Shown here piece after piece: positions 19,666-32,243 of a stretch of 64,000 nt of DNA. Positions within the stretch are counted from its first letter, which is position 1, and each line of letters starts with the position of its first letter. The notes beneath the pieces were generated by a model. The model saw only the letters and a list, made by a program, of their open reading frames with translations. It was not told where the DNA came from and did no database searches. Origin of the DNA: Fagopyrum homotropicum (lineage: Eukaryota; Streptophyta; Magnoliopsida; Caryophyllales; Polygonaceae). The position numbers were made by a program, and so were the translations under genes. The stretch covers positions 114,508,916 through 114,572,915 of the forward strand of contig BSWB01000001.1 of NCBI GenBank assembly GCA_033239125.1. The letters are read 5' to 3'.

Positions 19666-22210
19666 ATGTGCAGGTCTAGGAACAACAAGGACCTCTTACC
19701 TCTTGATCAAGAACTTGAGAAGACTTTGAGGAAGAAACTCAAAGAAAGAAAGATGGCTGAAAATAAAGAGCGGGATTATCAAACAGAGTTAGCGGAATCC
19801 GAAGCTCAACTTAGATGGAGCGAGAAGACTCGCCAGGAAGAATCGGACCGTCATCAATTGCAAATTGATGAGCTAAGGGATATGATGTTTCAAATGAGGC
19901 TGGAATTGAGCGATTCCAAGAAGAAGGAGAGGAGGAAACCATCAAGATCGGTTAGAGCCGACTCTTCCGATGAGGATAGAGACTCTTCCATGCCATCTCT
20001 TGAGGATCTTAATCTGACGGTCAACATGAATCAATTTAATCCAAAAAAAAGACCGGCTGCCAACTATCGTGTCCCGGGTTGGGGTGCGGGAGCCGCTCGT
20101 GTAGATGGAGAGCCAAGAACTCTTGGCCAAAGGATGGATCCAATTTAGCAACCACGCCATCTAGGTGTGAACTTTGATGTTGATGATATGCAGGGGTTTA
20201 GCTTGAACCCACAAGTCATTACCATCGTTCGCCAAAGTTAGTTTTGGGGGCAAGAGTAGCGAATCTCCACATCAACATTTACAGAATTTTGAGATCTTGA
20301 TGGAGATAATGAAGCCAAAGAAGGCAACCACCAACAACTACAAGATCAAGCCATTCTTCTTCTCCTTGAAAGGGAAAGCTTTTTCTTGGTATCAAGCTGT
20401 TCCAAATGAAAGACTCAACACATAGGAGGATCTTTCTTTGGAGTTCCTCACCAAATTCTTTCCGCCATCCAAAACGGCGGAGTTAATAGGTAAGATTAAT
20501 GCATTTTCTATGAGATCTAACGAAAGTTTGTTTCAATATTGGGAAAGATTTTAGGATTTACTATTGGATTGCCCACACCATGGCATTTCCATGTAGGAGC
20601 TATTGGAGATATACTATAAGGGGCTGGATATGGAAACACAATTCAAGCTCCAATCCCTTTCATGTGGTACATTCAAGGACATCAGGGAAGATGACGCTTG
20701 GGACTTCATTGAGAAGCAAGCCCGAGTCATTGAGAAGTACTCCCACCAGAAAGTAGAAGCAAATCGAGTGGAGCAAGGAGCAAAGCTAAAACAAGCCGCT
20801 CAAACTCAAATCTTTTCTCTCAACTCCGAGATTAAAGAATTGAAGGAAGTCATCAAGGCTAACTTTCCAAAACAAAAGGGGCAAGATGTTGGTTATCTAG
20901 GAAACAACAATAACCACAATGGGAATGAGAATACAAACTGCAACAACCAGAACAACAACCGGAACAATTGGAACAATAACAACCGGAATAACAATTGGAA
21001 CAACAATAGGGGTTCAAACAACAACAATTGGCGTTCCAACCAACAACACAATTCCGATAATTCTTACCCCAATTCAGGAAATTCACTAACTCCACCTTCT
21101 TCTTCTTCCGTTCCTTTGAAAAGTCAGGAACAAGCATCTAATAGTGGAAGCACTTCGGGGAAAGAGAAACCCGATCCCATGTTGGAAACAATTTTGGAAA
21201 AGCTTCAAGGATTGGAGAGTCACATCACCAAAGTTGATAATCACATTACTAAGGTTGATAAAGCCCAAAAGGTTTTAGAAAACCAAATGTTTAGCAATGT
21301 TGAGGAAGTTCCTCGGAATCAAGGAAAACTTCCAGGAAAGACAGAGGATAGCCCAAAAGGAAGGGTGATGGCTATCACAATTAGGAGCAGAGCAACAACC
21401 ACCGACCCACAGCCTAAGTTTGTGGAAGTTCCAGTCGAGAAGGAGAAAGAGAAGGGGAAGGAGAAAGAAGACATTTACATTCCTACTCCAGCTTACAAAC
21501 CTCCCCTACCATTCCCTCAATCTAGAGCAAGAGCGCGTCTAGACAAACAATTCGGTAAGTTTATTGAACTCATGAGCAAACTGCATATTAATATACCTTT
21601 CATTGATGCAATTGTAGGTATGCCAGCTTATGGAAAGTTCTTAAAGGAGATCCTCTCTAACAAGAGGAAATTAGAGGATTTTGGAGAGGTCAAGATGAGT
21701 TCGGATTCGTCGGATCTCATTAAGACGATGAAGGAAAAGATGCCCCCAAAGCTGAAGGATCCGGGGTCGTTTTGTATTCCCATAGGAGTGGGAGATGTCA
21801 CATATGATGCATTATGTGATTTAGGAGCAAGCGTGAGCATCATTCCGCTTGCCTTATGCAGGAAGATCGGTTTAGGCGAACCTAAACCGGTGAAGATGAC
21901 GTTATACATGGCGGATCGATCCATAACTCGTCCCGTCGGCATAGTTGAAGACGTCCCGGTCAAGCTTGGTAAGTTCTATGTTCCTATATATTTTGTTGTG
22001 CTTGACATTCCTTCAGATAGTCCGGTCCCGATCATACTCGGAAGACCGTTTCTTGCAACATCCGGTTGTATGGTTGATTGCAAGAATGCTAGACTCGCTT
22101 TCGACATAGGAGAAGAAAAGGTAGAGTTCGTTCTCTCCACTTTGGTGAAGGAACCAGCTTTTGAAGTTGATATATTCAACATCCATGACGAAGAGCTATC
22201 TAGAGAGTAG
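19666..22210 (+). pseudogene. E1 gag and protease (degraded)
   Basis: The start is taken at 19666 (MCRSRNNKDLL), which matches the E2 start. A coiled coil rich in Glu, Lys and Arg comes first, then the capsid-like domain around 20270-20720, then an Asn-rich stretch (20900-21050) and a Lys/Glu-rich linker. The protease (about 21560-22130) has DLGAS at the active site and ends in ILGRPFLATSG. Breaks: TAG at 20146, a one-base insertion near 20245, and further TAG codons near 20424, 20554 and 20595. From 20603 to 22210 the frame is open. Confidence 0.88.
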
Positions 22211-22377
22211 GTAAGTTCGATTCTCTTCAAAGATCCCTTGCAAAAGGTGATCTCTATGAGCATTATGGATATAGGGGAAGAAGAGGAATGCAATGAGGAA
22301 ATTGAAGCTTTAGAGAAGCAAAAAGAAGTGTATGAAGAAGAATTTGAGAAACTCTGCGATGGGTCAGAGAACGTGAG

Positions 22378-22560
22378 AAATCACGGCCAGTCGTGCTATT
22401 CCACAGCCGTGGAATCCACCAATATGACCGTAATTAGCTATTCAGAGGACTCCAGTAAGTTACACGGCTAAAACCACGGCCGTGGAACAAACAGAGGCAC
22501 CGTAATTGAATTTCACGCCCAAAACCACGGCCGTGGAGGAAACAGGGGAGCCGTAATTTT
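22378..22560. repeat. Motif cassette in the E1 protease-RT linker
   Basis: Exact CCACGGCCGTGG at 22474 and 22525, a one-base variant near 22400, and 'ccgtaatt' segments between them. E2 has the same cassette at 36905-37080, where it is translated in frame. Confidence 0.9.
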
Positions 22561-25545
22561 GGGTGAATCCGAAGGAAACTGTGTTTTCTCCGCCACTTCT
22601 TTTGATTCTTCTCCAACAACTTCTACATCCTTAGACACTTCTAAGGAAACATTGGACACTCCTCAAGATCCATTAGAGAGTCCTATAGTGATGGAATTGA
22701 AGCCACTTGCCGCACATCTAAGGTACGCATTTCTAGGACCTAATTCTACCTTTCCGGTAATCATTAGTTCCGATTTGAGTATAGATGAACATAGTAAGCT
22801 TATGGTTGTTCTTAAGAAACATAGGAAAGCCTTAGGGTATACTATATAGGATCTAGTAGGAATCAAACCTTTACTATGCATGCATAAGATCCTAATGGAA
22901 GAAGACTTTAGAACTTCACGACAACCTTAAAGGCGGTTAAATCCGACCATGAAGGAGGTTGTCAAGAAGGAAATTCTTAAACTACTTGATGCAGGTATCA
23001 TCTATCCTATCTCCGATAGCAAATGGGTGAGTCTTGTACAGGTGGTTCCAAAGAAGGGAGGAATGACGGTCATTACCAACAAGAACAATGAGCTCATTCC
23101 TACGTGAACCGTGACAGGATTGAGGATGTGCATAGACTACCGCAAGCAAAACAACGCAACGAGGAAGGATCACTTCCCACTACCCTTCATCGACCAAATG
23201 CTTGAGAGATTAGCACAACACTCACACTTTTGCTATCTTGACAGTTATAGTGGCTTCTTTCAGATCCCGATACACACGGACGATCAAGAGAAGACCACAT
23301 TCACGTGCCCGTGGGGTACATTTGCTTATAGGAGAATGCCGTTTGGGCTTTGCAATGCCCCAGCCACCTTTCAAAGGTGCATGATGGCTATCTTCTCGGA
23401 GTACATAGAGGAAATCATGGAGGTTTTTATGGATGATTTTTCTGTTTATGGTTCCTCTTTCGATAATTACCTTTCTAACCTTGCTCTTGTGCTACAAAGG
23501 TGTGAAGACACTAACCTAGTTCTTAGTTGGGAAAAGTGTCAATTTATGGTGAAAGAAAGCATTGTATTAGGACACTTAATCTCTAGTAGAGGGATTGAAG
23601 TGGATAAGGCTAAGATAGAGACTATAAAAAAGCTTCCTCCCCCAACTTCGGTGAAAGGGATAAGAAGTTTTCCAGGACATGCTGGATTTTATAGACGTTT
23701 TATAAAGGATTTTTCTAAGATATCAAAGCCGCTTACTAATCTATTGATGAAGGATGCAGTTTTTGATTTTTCGCAGGAATGTTTAGATGCGTTTAATAAG
23801 ATTCGGGAAGCTCTAATCTCTGCCCCGATTATTCAACCCCCGGATTAAAATCTTCCATTCGAGGTTATGTGTGACGCAAGGGACGTAGCTATAGGAGCTG
23901 TGATTGGGAAAAAGAAGGAAGGACAAACCCATGCTATCTACTACGCTAGCAAGACGCTAGATGAAGCGCAGCTCAACTACGCCACTACCGAGAAAGATTT
24001 TTTCGCAATTGTATATCCATTTGAAAAGTTTCGCTCTTATCTTGTAGGTGCAAAGGTGATTGTGTACACGGATCATGCTGTGATCCGGTATTTGCTTGCA
24101 AAGAAGGATGCGAACTCAAGGCTAATTAGATGGATTCTTCTCCTATAAGATTCGATCTAGAGATCCGTGACAAGAAAGGTTCGGAAAATTCTGTTGCGGA
24201 TCATTTGAGTCGTCTACCACATCTTCAGGACGACAATCTACCCATAGATGACTCCTTTCCGGACGAGCATTTGCATATCATAGAGGAGTGCATTGACAAG
24301 ATTAGTAAAGGTAATGAGCCATGGTTTGCTGATTTTGTTAACTATTTGGTTTGCCAAGAATTACCACCCGGATTATCCTATGCACAAAGAAAGAAGTTCT
24401 TTAAGGATGTTTGGGAATACTTTTGGAATGAACCTCTCCTCTTTAAGAGAGGTCCTGATGGCATCATTCGACGATGTGTGCCGGAAGACGAGATGCAAAG
24501 TGTCATCCGTCATTGTCATTCACTACCTTGTAAAGAACACGCTAGTTCGAACAAGACTAGCGCTAAGGTATTGCAATCTGGATTCTTTTGGCCTACTTTA
24601 TTTAAAGATGAGCAAACCTTTGTTTCCTGCTGCGATGCTTGTCAAAGAACAGGGAACATATCTAGGAGAAACAAGATGCCTCTTAACAACATTCAAGAGG
24701 TGGAGATCTTTGACGTTTGGGGAGTAGACTTCATGGGACCTTTCCCATCATCTTGTGGAAACCAATACATACTTCTAGCTGTAGATTATGTTTCGAGATG
24801 GGTTGAAACAATTGCCTCTCCTACTAATGATGCCATGGTTGTGATTAAGTTCTTCAACAAGACCATTTTCCCACGATTTGGGACACCACGGACTATCATT
24901 AGTGATGGAGGCTCTCACTTCATTGCCCGACGATTCGGAGCTCTATTATCTAAGTATGGGGTGACTCACAAGATCGCCACCCCTTACCATCCACAAACTA
25001 GTGGGCAAGTGGAGATCTAGAACCGGGAAATTAAAGGAATTCTAGAAAAGACGGTTTCAAGGACAAGGAAGGATTGGTCTTTGAAGCTAGATGATGCATT
25101 ATGGGCATACCAGACTGCATATAAAACTCCCATAGGTACGACGCCATACAACCTTGTGCATGGGAAGTCTTGTCACTTGCCGGTAGAATTGCAACATAAA
25201 GCGTATTGGGAAATAAAGTGGCTCAACTTTGGCATGAAGGAGGCAGGAGAGATGCGTCTCTTGGACCTTAACAAGCTTGAAGAACTCCGCTTGAACGCCT
25301 ACGAAAACGCCAAGATCTATAAAGTAAGAGCGAAGCGTTGGCATGATAAGCATATCATTCCAAAGGACCTCAAAGAAGGAGATCAAGTTCTCCTCTTCAA
25401 TTCAAGACTTCGTCTCTTTCCAGGTAAGCTTAAATCTCGTGGACTGGACCTTATCTAATCAAACGTGTTTTTCCCCATGGTGCAGTTGAAGTATGGAGTG
25501 AAAAGGGCGGAAGCTTTAAGGTGAACGGTCAACGACTTAAGAAGT
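22559..25545 (+). pseudogene. E1 RT, RNase H and integrase (degraded)
   Basis: RT carries MCIDYRKQNNATRKDHFPLP, 'MPFGLCNAPATFQRCM' and the catalytic VFMDDFSVYG (about 23425-23455). RNase H shows 'YTDHAVIRYLLAKKDAN' and 'GSENSVADHLSRL'. Integrase has an HHCC-type region (24510-24650), the acidic residues in VWGVDFMGPF and 'TIISDGGSHF', and PYHPQTSGQVEI. Breaks: TAG 22847, TAA near 22927, TGA 23104, TAA 23846, TAA near 24146 with a one-base deletion, TAG 25018 and a deletion near 25440. The last codons of pol resume after the solo LTR at 27368-27414. Confidence 0.9.
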
Positions 25546-25548
25546 ACT

Positions 25549-27362
25549 TGTTACGCTAAGATCGTGATGCGCAAATGGGTTTTAAATTTATAACTCGAAC
25601 TAATTCCTAACTACCTAGCGAAACCCGCAGTGTACGGGACGTTTGTAGAAGGGTTAGTATTCCGAGGTCGAACACAACGACTAAGGTGAAATTGATTCGA
25701 ATTGCGATTCAATTTAGTAAAGATCTAGGTTGAAAGAAAAGAAGAAAATAAAGAAAAGAAAATCTCAAATGTTTTTGGTTGGTTTTTGGTGATCAATCAA
25801 AGATCACAATTCATGCAAAGTAAACAATCAAACTAAACTAAGAATAAACAAGCTAAACAAGATAATGATCAAAGAAAGAAAAGACGGATTCTAGGGGTTG
25901 GAAGTTCCGGTTATGGCATAGGACTCAAGTTATCTATTCATTCCTTGGATTAACTATGATATGTTGGGATTAAGCATTTCTAGATTGGGATCAATTACCG
26001 GGTAGGTCTCATGGTCCAACTAGTCCACTCCTAAGGACTCATTACCGGGTAAGTCTCTAAGAACCTAAGGATAGGAATTTTACACAAACCAGATTGTTAA
26101 TTAGGGGTCTAACCTATCCTTAGCGGGTAAGTCTTGGAAAGGAAAGTCCTAAACAACTATCCTAGCACACCTAATCCAATGGCGGCTTACTAGGCTCACC
26201 ACTACCTAAGGTTTGTTATCTTTAGAATCTAAGAGCAAGAATTACCGGGTAAGTCTCTCCTAACACTTAGTTACTAACACTAGGTTACCCTAGGGTAGAT
26301 TAAACTCAACAAACACTTGGGATTTAAACATTCTATAGATCTAAGACAAGATCCTTCGAACCAGGGAAAATCACGGTTTGTTCTACCTAAACCACGGCCG
26401 TGGTCAGACAAGAACTACCCGTGATTTCTAACAGCAGCTACGTTCACAAGTCATCCAAGGGTAAATCTAAGTCCGTCCTATCATAGCCCTAGCCATAACC
26501 ATCCTTTCCTTACCCTAGAACCACATCAATTTAGCCTACAACGTTCATAATAGAAATCGAAACAAACAAACATAAAATCATAACATCCATTGCAAATGAT
26601 GAAAGAAAAGAGATGAACTAGTGAACTTAAAACAAACCAAGCTGAAAATAGAATTAGAGCAACTCACAATCCTTCCAAAGGAAGGTTCAATGATTCATAC
26701 AACTCTTAGAAATAAAATCCGGAATTCTTCACTACAAAAATCTATCAAGGTGTGGCAAGGGTGTGTGTTCTTCTTCTCCTCTTCAATGGAAATCTTCTTC
26801 TTCTCTTTGACACTTTCCTTCCTAGAAAAACTTCTTGTTTTTAGAGAATATTTGTTGTTAGAGAGAAAATGGATAATGGATGAGCTGCTCCAAGCTGCTT
26901 CTCACAGCCCATGAAGGACCACTTTTATAACAAACTTGCATGAGCTGGCCATGAGAGTCGTGGCACAGCTGTCACAAGAATCTGGCAAAATCCACGGTTG
27001 ATTCCACGGCCGTGGAGTGTCAGAGAACCGTGATTCTGTGCAGAAACTTCGCTTTGGATCATTAAGCTGTGGTTTGGTGCATGGCAAGTGTTGGCAAGGC
27101 TCCATGAGTCCTCCTTAGCCTTTAGCTTGTGTCCTAATGAGTCCGAGGGTGTGTCATCTAGATGAACGATCCTCAAACGTATCGTTTTGCTCCTAAATCT
27201 CCCGAAATACCTATAAAACACGCACAAGTCCGTGTAGACGTCTATCTCGGAAAAATACATGAATTGAGTGCAAAACGTCGTGAACTAGTGCTAAACCATG
27301 CATGAATGAGTGAGAAATCTATCAAAATGTTACCTAAAACTAAGTCATAAATCGTGTTATCA
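25549..27362 (-). mobile_element. Solo LTR of the N1/N2 type inside E1 integrase
   Basis: It begins TGTTACGC and ends GTTATCA, and is flanked by the five-base duplication GTACT (25544-25548 and 27363-27367). It aligns with the N1 LTR throughout. Its signature motif is CCACGGCCGTGG (26392 and 27004), not the N1 version. TTACCGGGTAA-type motifs are at 25995, 26042 and 26242. A minus-strand TATAAAAG is at 26926-26933. It is the product of recombination between two LTRs after an insertion into E1. Confidence 0.94.
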
Positions 27363-27454
27363 GTACTCACCGGAACTCCAAGCTAAAGAGTTCACACCTA
27401 CCGCACTTGAATAGGTGTAAGTACGGTCTAGCTACGGACCTTAAACAAATGCTT

Positions 27455-27472
27455 CTTGGGAGGTAACCCAAG
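27455..27472 (+). other. Conserved post-integrase hairpin (E1)
   Basis: CTTGGG, loop AGGTAA, CCCAAG, starting 40 bases after the integrase stop. It has full arm complementarity and matches the E2, N1 and N2 copies. Confidence 0.85.
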
Positions 27473-27803
27473 GTATTGCACTTATGTTTTATTTTTGATT
27501 CATAGATTAGAGTAGTTTAGAAGTTTTTGTTTTGTTTGTCCTTCGATACCTTCCGGTATATTCGTGTTTTTGGATGTAGGATCAGTGGAAGAGGCAAGGG
27601 AGAAGGAAAAGTTAGAAGAAATTGACGAAACTTGGACTTTGGCACATTACAGAGAGTTCCACGGCCAAAACCACGGCCGTGACAGCTACAATGACCGTAA
27701 TTTGCAAAAGCCTGAGAAAAATCACCAAAACCACGGTTCCGTACATTTCCACGGCCGTGGAAACCCCCGAGTGACCATAATTTTCCAAAAATTTTACGGC
27801 CAC

Positions 27804-27811
27804 TATATAAA
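27804..27811 (+). promoter_or_regulatory. Possible internal TATA box ahead of third ORF (E1)
   Basis: TATATAAA lies 430 bases upstream of the third ORF's ATG and is followed by 'ccacgtttcttcacaaa'. E2 keeps TATAAAAA and the same downstream text (40509-40516). An internal promoter would let the third ORF be made from its own RNA; this is inference from position and conservation in two copies. Confidence 0.4.
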
Positions 27812-28241
27812 CCACGTTTCTTCACAAAGAACACAAAAATACCCAATTTCACGCCCCAAAATCGCCGATTCGATCCCCCTCTCTCAAATCTCCGTTCGTT
27901 AATCGTTTCGAACGATTCTTTAACCCAAAGTGAAGAAAATTCAACCATCTACAAGATCCAAGCAACAATTCGAGTGGAAAATCACCGGAGAAGACGGAAT
28001 TGGATTTTAAAAATCCAAAACCTAGGTTTTTCTTCTCTTCTCTCACTTTGTCGATTTGATTCAGTTTTCACAAGAATTTTTAGGAGAACTGATTAGAACT
28101 AGATTAGAATTAGTCTAGGGCTGCTGTCTGTTGATTTTGGTGTTGATTGAGTAGATTTTGAGAAATTACGAGCCGAACCACGGTCACTGGGCATTCCACG
28201 GCTGTGGAAACTGAAGAACAGGCCGTAATTTTGGATAGAAA

Positions 28242-28901
28242 ATGGATTTAGTTAGGAGAATGTCTGCTAGGAATAAGAAAAGGAAAGGTGATGCTTCCTC
28301 CTCCTCCCAAGTACCTCCTAGTGAGCCACCATCACCCCCACCCCCTAGAATTCCAAAAATCCATGATGACTATCTTGATGCTTTAGAGAGAATTGCAAAG
28401 AGACCGGTCATAGGACCTCGATATCTACTGCTTGAGGATTTAGAGCCACTGAATGTGGTAGGTGACCTTACTTGGTTACTAGATAGCGCTGGTTTGATCA
28501 TCTTCTCCGCTATTTGGGAAGATGCTTATGAGGACATCACTAGAGAGTGTGATCTCTTTTGAGCACAGTCACGTGGATAGGACAGTTTCTTTTTGACTGA
28601 TAGAGAGGAACTACCGGAGTGGATGGGAGCTCCACCAACATGGTATGCACAGCAGCCATCAGCACCAGCACCATCAGATGCACCAGCCTGGTACAGTCAG
28701 GCACCGGAGTAGTATGAGCAACTACCGGAGTGGGCCACCGACCTTTCCAGGAGAGTAGGAGCTTTAGAGATCCGAAAGGATGCTAGAGATGTCCGAGCCG
28801 ACGAGCACGATAGGATGATGAGGGACATCTACCTCCAGCAGTTCGGGCGGAACTTCGACTCCAGCTTCTTCCCGTTTCCACCACCACCAGCTCCTCAGTG
28901 A
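28242..28901 (+). pseudogene. E1 third ORF, internally deleted
   Basis: The first 107 codons (MDLVRRMSARNKKRKG onward) match the E2 third ORF at 40949. A TGA then follows near 28560 after a small shift, and about 880 bases of the central domain are missing near 28609 compared with E2. The Pro/Trp-rich C-terminal part resumes (28610-28901), with a further TAG near 28711, and ends at the matching stop. Confidence 0.85.
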
Positions 28902-30250
28902 TGGCCATGGATGATCGTAGCATTAGCCGCTCCATCGGCGTCTTGTGAGTTCTTTTTCTTTCTTTCTTTTCTTTATTTCTTTTTGAACATTAGGGACAAT
29001 GTTTGTCTCAAGTATGGGGTGGGGTGTGACTATCGTTTGTAATAACTGTACTCACTTTTGCTTGCCTTGATTGAGAATACTTTGCATATTTCATTCCATT
29101 GTCACACGTTTTATTATCGCATTACATGAAAAAGCTTTTGAAAAACCCATAAAAATTGAAAAATTTTGTGCTTCTAAGAATTGAGATGATTTTTATGATA
29201 ATCACTACTTGTGAATTGAGTTTTTGATGACAATTGTATCCCTAAACAAATAACGAATTGAAAAGAAATTGAATGTGTTGATTATTCCTCTCTTGCAAGT
29301 TTCATAATGTGAAGAGTTTTATCTAAATCATATTGAGAAATCAACGTTGAAATCACATGATAAGTTCTTATACTTCTTGTTGAAATGATTAAGGCAATTC
29401 GATTTTCTTTCTTCTTTCTTTGATCATTTAGCCCCTCAATGAAATAATTGCCTCCCTTACCTATCCGGGAATTTGGAGGAGTTGAATTTTGGCATGTTTG
29501 ATGTGGGAGGGACATGAAAGCAAAATTTTGCATTCAAAGAATAGAAAAAAGTTGTAGGTTTGGGGAAGTCAATCATGACGATGAGTAACTCGGCACCATT
29601 CACATAGCCGGGTGTTTGTGTCTTGCCAAAGTCGGATTGAGCGATATTCCTAACGGATTATGGTATGTGCATCAAGGGTTTGAGGCATCTCGTAAAATTG
29701 AGAAACGCCAATCTCCTAGGCTTTGGTTTTTGTGCACCTCTGTCCATAACTCCAAAAGTAAAGTCGAAAAATGATGTGAAAAAGAGAAGAGCAAAGCTCT
29801 AAGTTGAAAGTGTTGCAAAACCGCAAGAGAAAAAGAAAAGAGTTAGTTGTCCACTTTCCCGGATTCATGCACCACATTCCTTATAGTTTCCCCTTCCCTT
29901 CTGCATTCTAGACCTTATTTGAAAGTCCTTAAGATCAAGGAGTGTTATATGACTTGGTGATCTAAAATGAAGTTTCTTATGATTGATTTTGATAATGTTT
30001 AAAGGTTATGATTCTTACATTGAAGTTCGATCAATTCGTGATGTTTCTTTCCTCTTTATTCTTTGGTTATGTATATGAGCGTTTCATAAACGAATGAAGC
30101 AAGGTTTGAGAATGATCTATTGACTAGAAGCACATTAACCTAAAAGATGTTTTGTTTTTGAGGTTGCATGCATATTTCATCCTAACTTGAGTTCTAAAGC
30201 TTTTGAAAGACTTTGCTTGGGGACAAGCAAGTGGCAAGTATGGGGTATTT
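28902..30250 (+). other. E1 3' non-coding tail and polypurine region
   Basis: Starts with a pyrimidine run (28945-28985), then 'agggacaatg' and 'aagtatggggtgggg'. The next 1.2 kb contains no supported ORF but is well conserved in E2 and, in parts, in N1 and N2. It ends with 'ggcaagtatggggtattt' directly before the LTR, the likely second-strand primer. Confidence 0.75.
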
Positions 30251-31937
30251 TGTTAGCATGAAATATTGTGTTATTTTAGGAACTTTTTCTAGTTGTTTTT
30301 CATCCATTATAGTGTTCAATAATAAGTCAATGCAGCGTTTGTTAGCTAGTTTATCTATATTGTCGATATGGAGGTCTACATAAGCTTTGTGTTGATTATA
30401 GGTGAATAAGAGCTAAAACCGAACCAATTGAGAGAGAAAGGAGAAGATTTGAGCACATCCAAGGATTGAGGACACAACAAAGAAGCCAAGGAAGATGCTA
30501 GGATGAGGAATGGCACGACACAAAGGAAAGCACAAGCAATTTACACTTCCACGCTCTAAAATACGGTCGTAGAGAAGTACACGCCCAAAACCACGGCCGT
30601 GGATCTTGGCAACATGAACGTGGAGTATTCCAGAGAGTTACACGGTATAAAGTACGGTCGTGGAAATTGTGAAGAACCGTAATCCACTTCCACGCTCTAA
30701 ACCACGGCCGTGGAACTCCATGAAACCGTGATTTAGGCGATCTTTTGACGAATAAAATATTGACATATCATTTACGTATATGGGCCGTACGGTTATTTTA
30801 TCCTTCCTTATAAAAGGGTTAGAGGAGGGAGAATTCGGTACGTTCGCTTACGCTCGTTTACACGTGCTTAGGGTTGCATTGGACGTGCGGAGATTTTGCA
30901 TTAGCAAACGGAGATTCGCAAGGGTTTGAAAATTTGGAAGTGGTCTGTGGCGGAAATTGCGTCTTTTGTCCTTAGGTTTGATTAGAAGACGGATTGACAT
31001 CCTGTTCTTCGTTCTTATCAAGGACCGTTATTGGTTTGTGTTTATTCCAAATCTGATATACATTATCACCCTTGTTTGTGGATTTGAGATTGATTTGAGA
31101 TTTATTGAAGGTTTTCGAAGGTTTTCATCTTTCATGCTTCTTAATCTGGAATTTGATATTATAATGACAATTATTGGCGAAAACCCTTTAGCAATTCTAA
31201 GGTGAAAGGTTGATAGTTGTGGCTTAGATGATGATAGATCGATCGTAAATAGATTGGACCCTGAGATTTAGAGAGATTCGCCGACGAACCAAAATTACGG
31301 CCTGTTCTTGAGCTTCCACGGCCGTGGAACTCAAGATCTGTCCGTAATTTATCCTAGTTTACGAACTTTGCTTTTACTTTGATTCAAGGTTAAAGATTAG
31401 CTTTAATCTAGTCTAGGTTTGTCCTTTTCTAGGTAGTAGTGAAGCCTCCACAACCTCTACTTCGATTTCGAGTGTCACAACCTTAATCGGTTTAGTTAGT
31501 CTTGATCCTTGGGTTACAAGTTTGGGTATTTGAGATCAATTCTTGTCTTTAGATCCTTTCTATACTGAAGCCTCAACAACCTTTATAGAGAGTGTCCTTA
31601 GATAAGTCATATAAAGTCTTGGAACTTCACCGTACATTGTTTGACCTTAGTATACCTTTGGAACTCTTAACTCTGTCCTTAGTTCTTTAGTATATCTTGA
31701 ATCGATTGCCACAATTTGATACCTGGATCTTTAGGGTTGCTGTTTTCCCAATATTTGCAAAGCTCATACATTTACTTGCTTGACAATTTACAATTGAATT
31801 TGTTCCCCCCAAATCCCTGTGTTCGATACTCTGGAATTCTTGCTTAACTACGTCCATCCGTACACTGCGGGTTCCCTTGCTTGATTTCTAGTTTTATAAA
31901 TTAAAAGCTTATTTGCACGCACGCTAAGTGGCGAACA
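30251..31937 (+). repeat. E1 3' LTR
   Basis: Same ends as the 5' LTR, with exact CCACGGCCGTGG at 30591, 30702 and 31316. It is followed by the target duplication ACATA (31938-31942), where T3 LTR sequence resumes. Confidence 0.95.
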
Positions 31938-31942
31938 ACATA

Positions 31943-32053
31943 TATAGAGTAATGCATATGTACAATCACAAACATGGAATGGTAAACACATCAACATGCT
32001 ATCACACATTTACTCAGTTTATCATCTTTATATAATAGTCATTCACTCAAGTC

Positions 32054-32147
<94 letters not shown>

Positions 32148-32243
32148 GTATATAAATGAAAGTATGCGACACGAGGACCGATACATCCCCGCCTCTGAGT
32201 GCTCTATCCAATGTACGAGTATCGGTCAAACAATCCGTGTACC
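31943..32243 (-). repeat. T3 5' LTR, second part (between E1 and E2)
   Basis: Matches the T4 LTR near 53315-53525 ('tatagagtaatgcat', 'cacgaggaccgatacatcc'). It carries a long TA run absent at that length from T4. The last five bases, GTACC, are duplicated at 45530. Confidence 0.92.
32055..32140. repeat. (TA)43 microsatellite
   Basis: An uninterrupted run of about 43 TA units. The matching place in T4 has only a short imperfect TA stretch, so the run expanded within T3. Reading frames across it are meaningless. Confidence 0.97.

Larger units (their letters stand above)
27415..28241 (+). other. E1 region between integrase and third ORF
   Basis: No protein is supported. It holds the conserved hairpin (27455-27472), a motif cluster at 27655-27795 (exact CCACGGCCGTGG at 27749), a TATA-like site (27804-27811) and another motif pair at 28165-28235. 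The same order is found in E2 at 40119-40948. Confidence 0.75.
17857..31937 (+). mobile_element. E1: Athila-type Ty3/gypsy retrotransposon with target duplication
   Basis: LTRs at 17857-19541 and 30251-31937 match closely. The element is flanked by the five-base duplication ACATA. Inside are a tRNA-Asp primer site, degraded gag-pol, a deleted third ORF and a long 3' tail. A solo LTR of another family (25549-27362) sits in the last codons of integrase. By eye the two LTRs differ at roughly 4% of positions over the first 700 bases, so the insertion is older than E2. Confidence 0.96.

Noticed and set aside
20859..21137. Cysteine-rich minus-strand frame resembling a metal-binding protein
   Set aside because: It is the antisense of the Asn-rich stretch of E1 gag (AAC/AAT codons read backwards). 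E2 shows the same shadow at 35386-35670. No independent signal.
27564..27902. Open frame of about 110 codons after E1 integrase, with a similar one in E2
   Set aside because: The frame is not preserved between E1 and E2 beyond the motif cassette, and the region holds the hairpin, cassette and TATA-like site.
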